33,087 bases of DNA. Origin: Fonsecaea monophora (Eukaryota > Ascomycota > Eurotiomycetes > Chaetothyriales > Herpotrichiellaceae). Where the stretch lies: the NCBI RefSeq assembly GCF_001642475.1, contig NW_019174118.1, positions 1-33,087 on the forward strand. The letters run 5' to 3'. Under the pieces are notes generated by a model. That model saw nothing but the letters and a program-made list of their open reading frames with translations. It was not told the DNA's origin and made no database searches. This document shows positions 32,130 to 33,087 of this stretch, one piece after another (positions within the stretch are counted from its first letter, which is position 1; the number at the start of each line of letters is the position of its first letter). The position numbers were made by a program, and so were the translations under genes.

Positions 32130-33087
32130 GTCGTTACTTCTAGATACTGGAATGATTAGTAGGGACCCGAAGTAGGTTAAGTAAGCTTACCCATCACTAA
32201 CATCTCTCCCCTCTAGCCTGATTCCTCCTATACCCGTTTGATATATTTTCCTACCGCCTCTTCTTAGAAAATCGCTTCTACATCAGCTAGGCCATTATAC
32301 GCGATCGCGCGTCTCCTAAATGACACTCGATCCTGGCTTACCTAGCGGATATAGATCGAAATACTGAGAATCTATGCGCTAAGTCAAACCGACGCTTCTT
32401 AGTATAGTTTCGTATGACTTACCTTCCCCTTAGCCGACTTTTCGTCGCTTATATCGCCGGTGCCGTTATCGATACTAAGTGTGTCACCGACGAGCGCATC
32501 ATTTAATAAGTCTACGGCGGCATATCCTAAATCTATTACAGTTAAGCGTTATCCTGTGTGAAAAGACGGGTAATCCGATGGTCTACGTACCTTTTATCTC
32601 CAGCTGCCACACTAAATGGATTCGACGAGTGCGAATCTTATAGGCATTATATCCATGAATGAGCTACTTTAGGTAAGAAAGGTGCGAGACGACACTAAAG
32701 TCATCCGCCATCATTAAGACCGTCTCATAAGTTCCAGCTGGGATAGTAGTACCGTGAGGCCCACTAAATAAAGCTCGATATAGAGTGCCGCCCTCGCGGC
32801 TAGAGTCCGAATATCGCAAAAGCTTTCTAGTTAGGCCGTCACGTAGTTCTACGAAAATATCTAAGGATTCTATGTGATGGGTTGAACCCAGAAGGAGGCT
32901 CGGTTCTGACGAACCAGCGCCAAGACTAACGACAGGACTAATGCCGCCTCCTGATTGGACGAGGCACGTACCGTGCAAGGGATACCGAATCCTGGCAAAC
33001 TGAGACACCGTACGCAAGGAAGGTAAGGAAGAGAGACAAAAGGCAAGGGAAACGCAAGGCGTGTACGAAAGAGGAAGGACAAGGGAG
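32130..33087 (-). pseudogene. Ferric reductase-like gene, C-terminal part, runs off the window
   Basis: Minus-strand reading gives the C-terminal FAD/NAD(P)H-binding half of a fungal ferric reductase (FRE/NOX superfamily). The open segment 32,664-33,017 includes LRDGLTRKLLRYSDSS, RALFSGPHGTTIPAG, YETVLMMADDFSVV and SHLSYLK. After a stop come LIHGYNAYKIRTRRIHLVWQL and a second part (about 32,130-32,520) with LLNDALVGDTL, ILSISIYI and RGEMLVM. These match the family's NAD-binding and distal blocks; the membrane haem domain should lie beyond the right edge. RIP damage is clear below about 32,650 but weak above it. The last ~430 bp have normal CA/TG content, and a Phe/Leu-rich frame there may be another exon. 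Ferric reductases are a second Starship accessory family. Confidence 0.75.

Larger units (their letters stand above)
21440..32650. other. RIP-degraded block, right
   Basis: CA/TG depletion and TA excess resume between about 21,430 and 21,500 and continue to about 32,650, with somewhat lighter damage at 25,390-26,080 and in the last unit of the tandem array near 27,460-27,530. Coding remnants here retain frame and carry Gln/Trp-to-stop changes, as in the left block. Confidence 0.88.

Noticed and set aside
1..33087. DUF3435 captain recombinase, which would prove a Starship
   Set aside because: Looked for on both strands in the readable frames; none was recognised, so the Starship assignment is left as inference.

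Overview
The window looks like a filamentous ascomycete (Pezizomycotina-type) genome carrying a very heavy repeat-induced point mutation (RIP) signature. Over about 28 kb, CpA and TpG are scarce, TpA is abundant, and recognisable protein-coding frames are studded with TAA/TAG/TGA where families have Gln or Trp. Two sample 60-base lines show the contrast: 1681-1740 has 1 CA, 0 TG and 8 TA, while 20401-20460 has 5 CA, 6 TG and 2 TA. Short spliceosomal introns (46-70 bp, CTAAC/CTGAT-like branch sites) also fit a filamentous fungus.

Layout: (a) 1-17.6 kb is RIP-degraded. It holds an unidentified gene (-), a cytochrome P450 (-), an MFS transporter (-), a long JmjC-like protein (-), a coiled-coil protein (+), a PLP ornithine/lysine-decarboxylase-like protein (+) and a fungal GT25-type glycosyltransferase (+), all as pseudogenes. 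(b) 17,800-21,359 is a sharply different, unmutated island bounded by ~49-bp terminal inverted repeats and a TA dinucleotide on each side. This is the hallmark of a Tc1/mariner/Fot1-type DNA transposon. Instead of a full transposase it carries an intact five-exon, 674-codon gene: an alpha/beta hydrolase of the kind found at the N terminus of fungal NLR-like proteins, fused to a C-terminal region I do not recognise. A short opposite-strand fragment near the right repeat resembles the N-terminal helix-turn-helix of a mariner-type transposase. (c) 21.4-32.65 kb is RIP-degraded again: a multi-TM membrane protein (+), an unidentified frame (-), a small four-exon gene with a SUMO-interaction-like motif (+), a 50-bp tandem repeat array, and a complete DUF3723-family gene (+) of about 1,403 codons. 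(d) 32.65-33.09 kb is largely unmutated and contains part of a ferric-reductase-like gene (-) that runs off the right edge.

DUF3723 and ferric reductase genes, together with NLR-type genes, are the accessory families repeatedly reported in Starship giant transposons. With P450, MFS, decarboxylase and glycosyltransferase genes as possible cargo, the simplest reading is the interior of a RIP-killed Starship-like region into which a smaller gene-carrying TIR transposon inserted after the RIP episode. No DUF3435 captain was recognised in this window, so the Starship assignment is inference. Boundaries of RIP-degraded genes are approximate unless stated otherwise.
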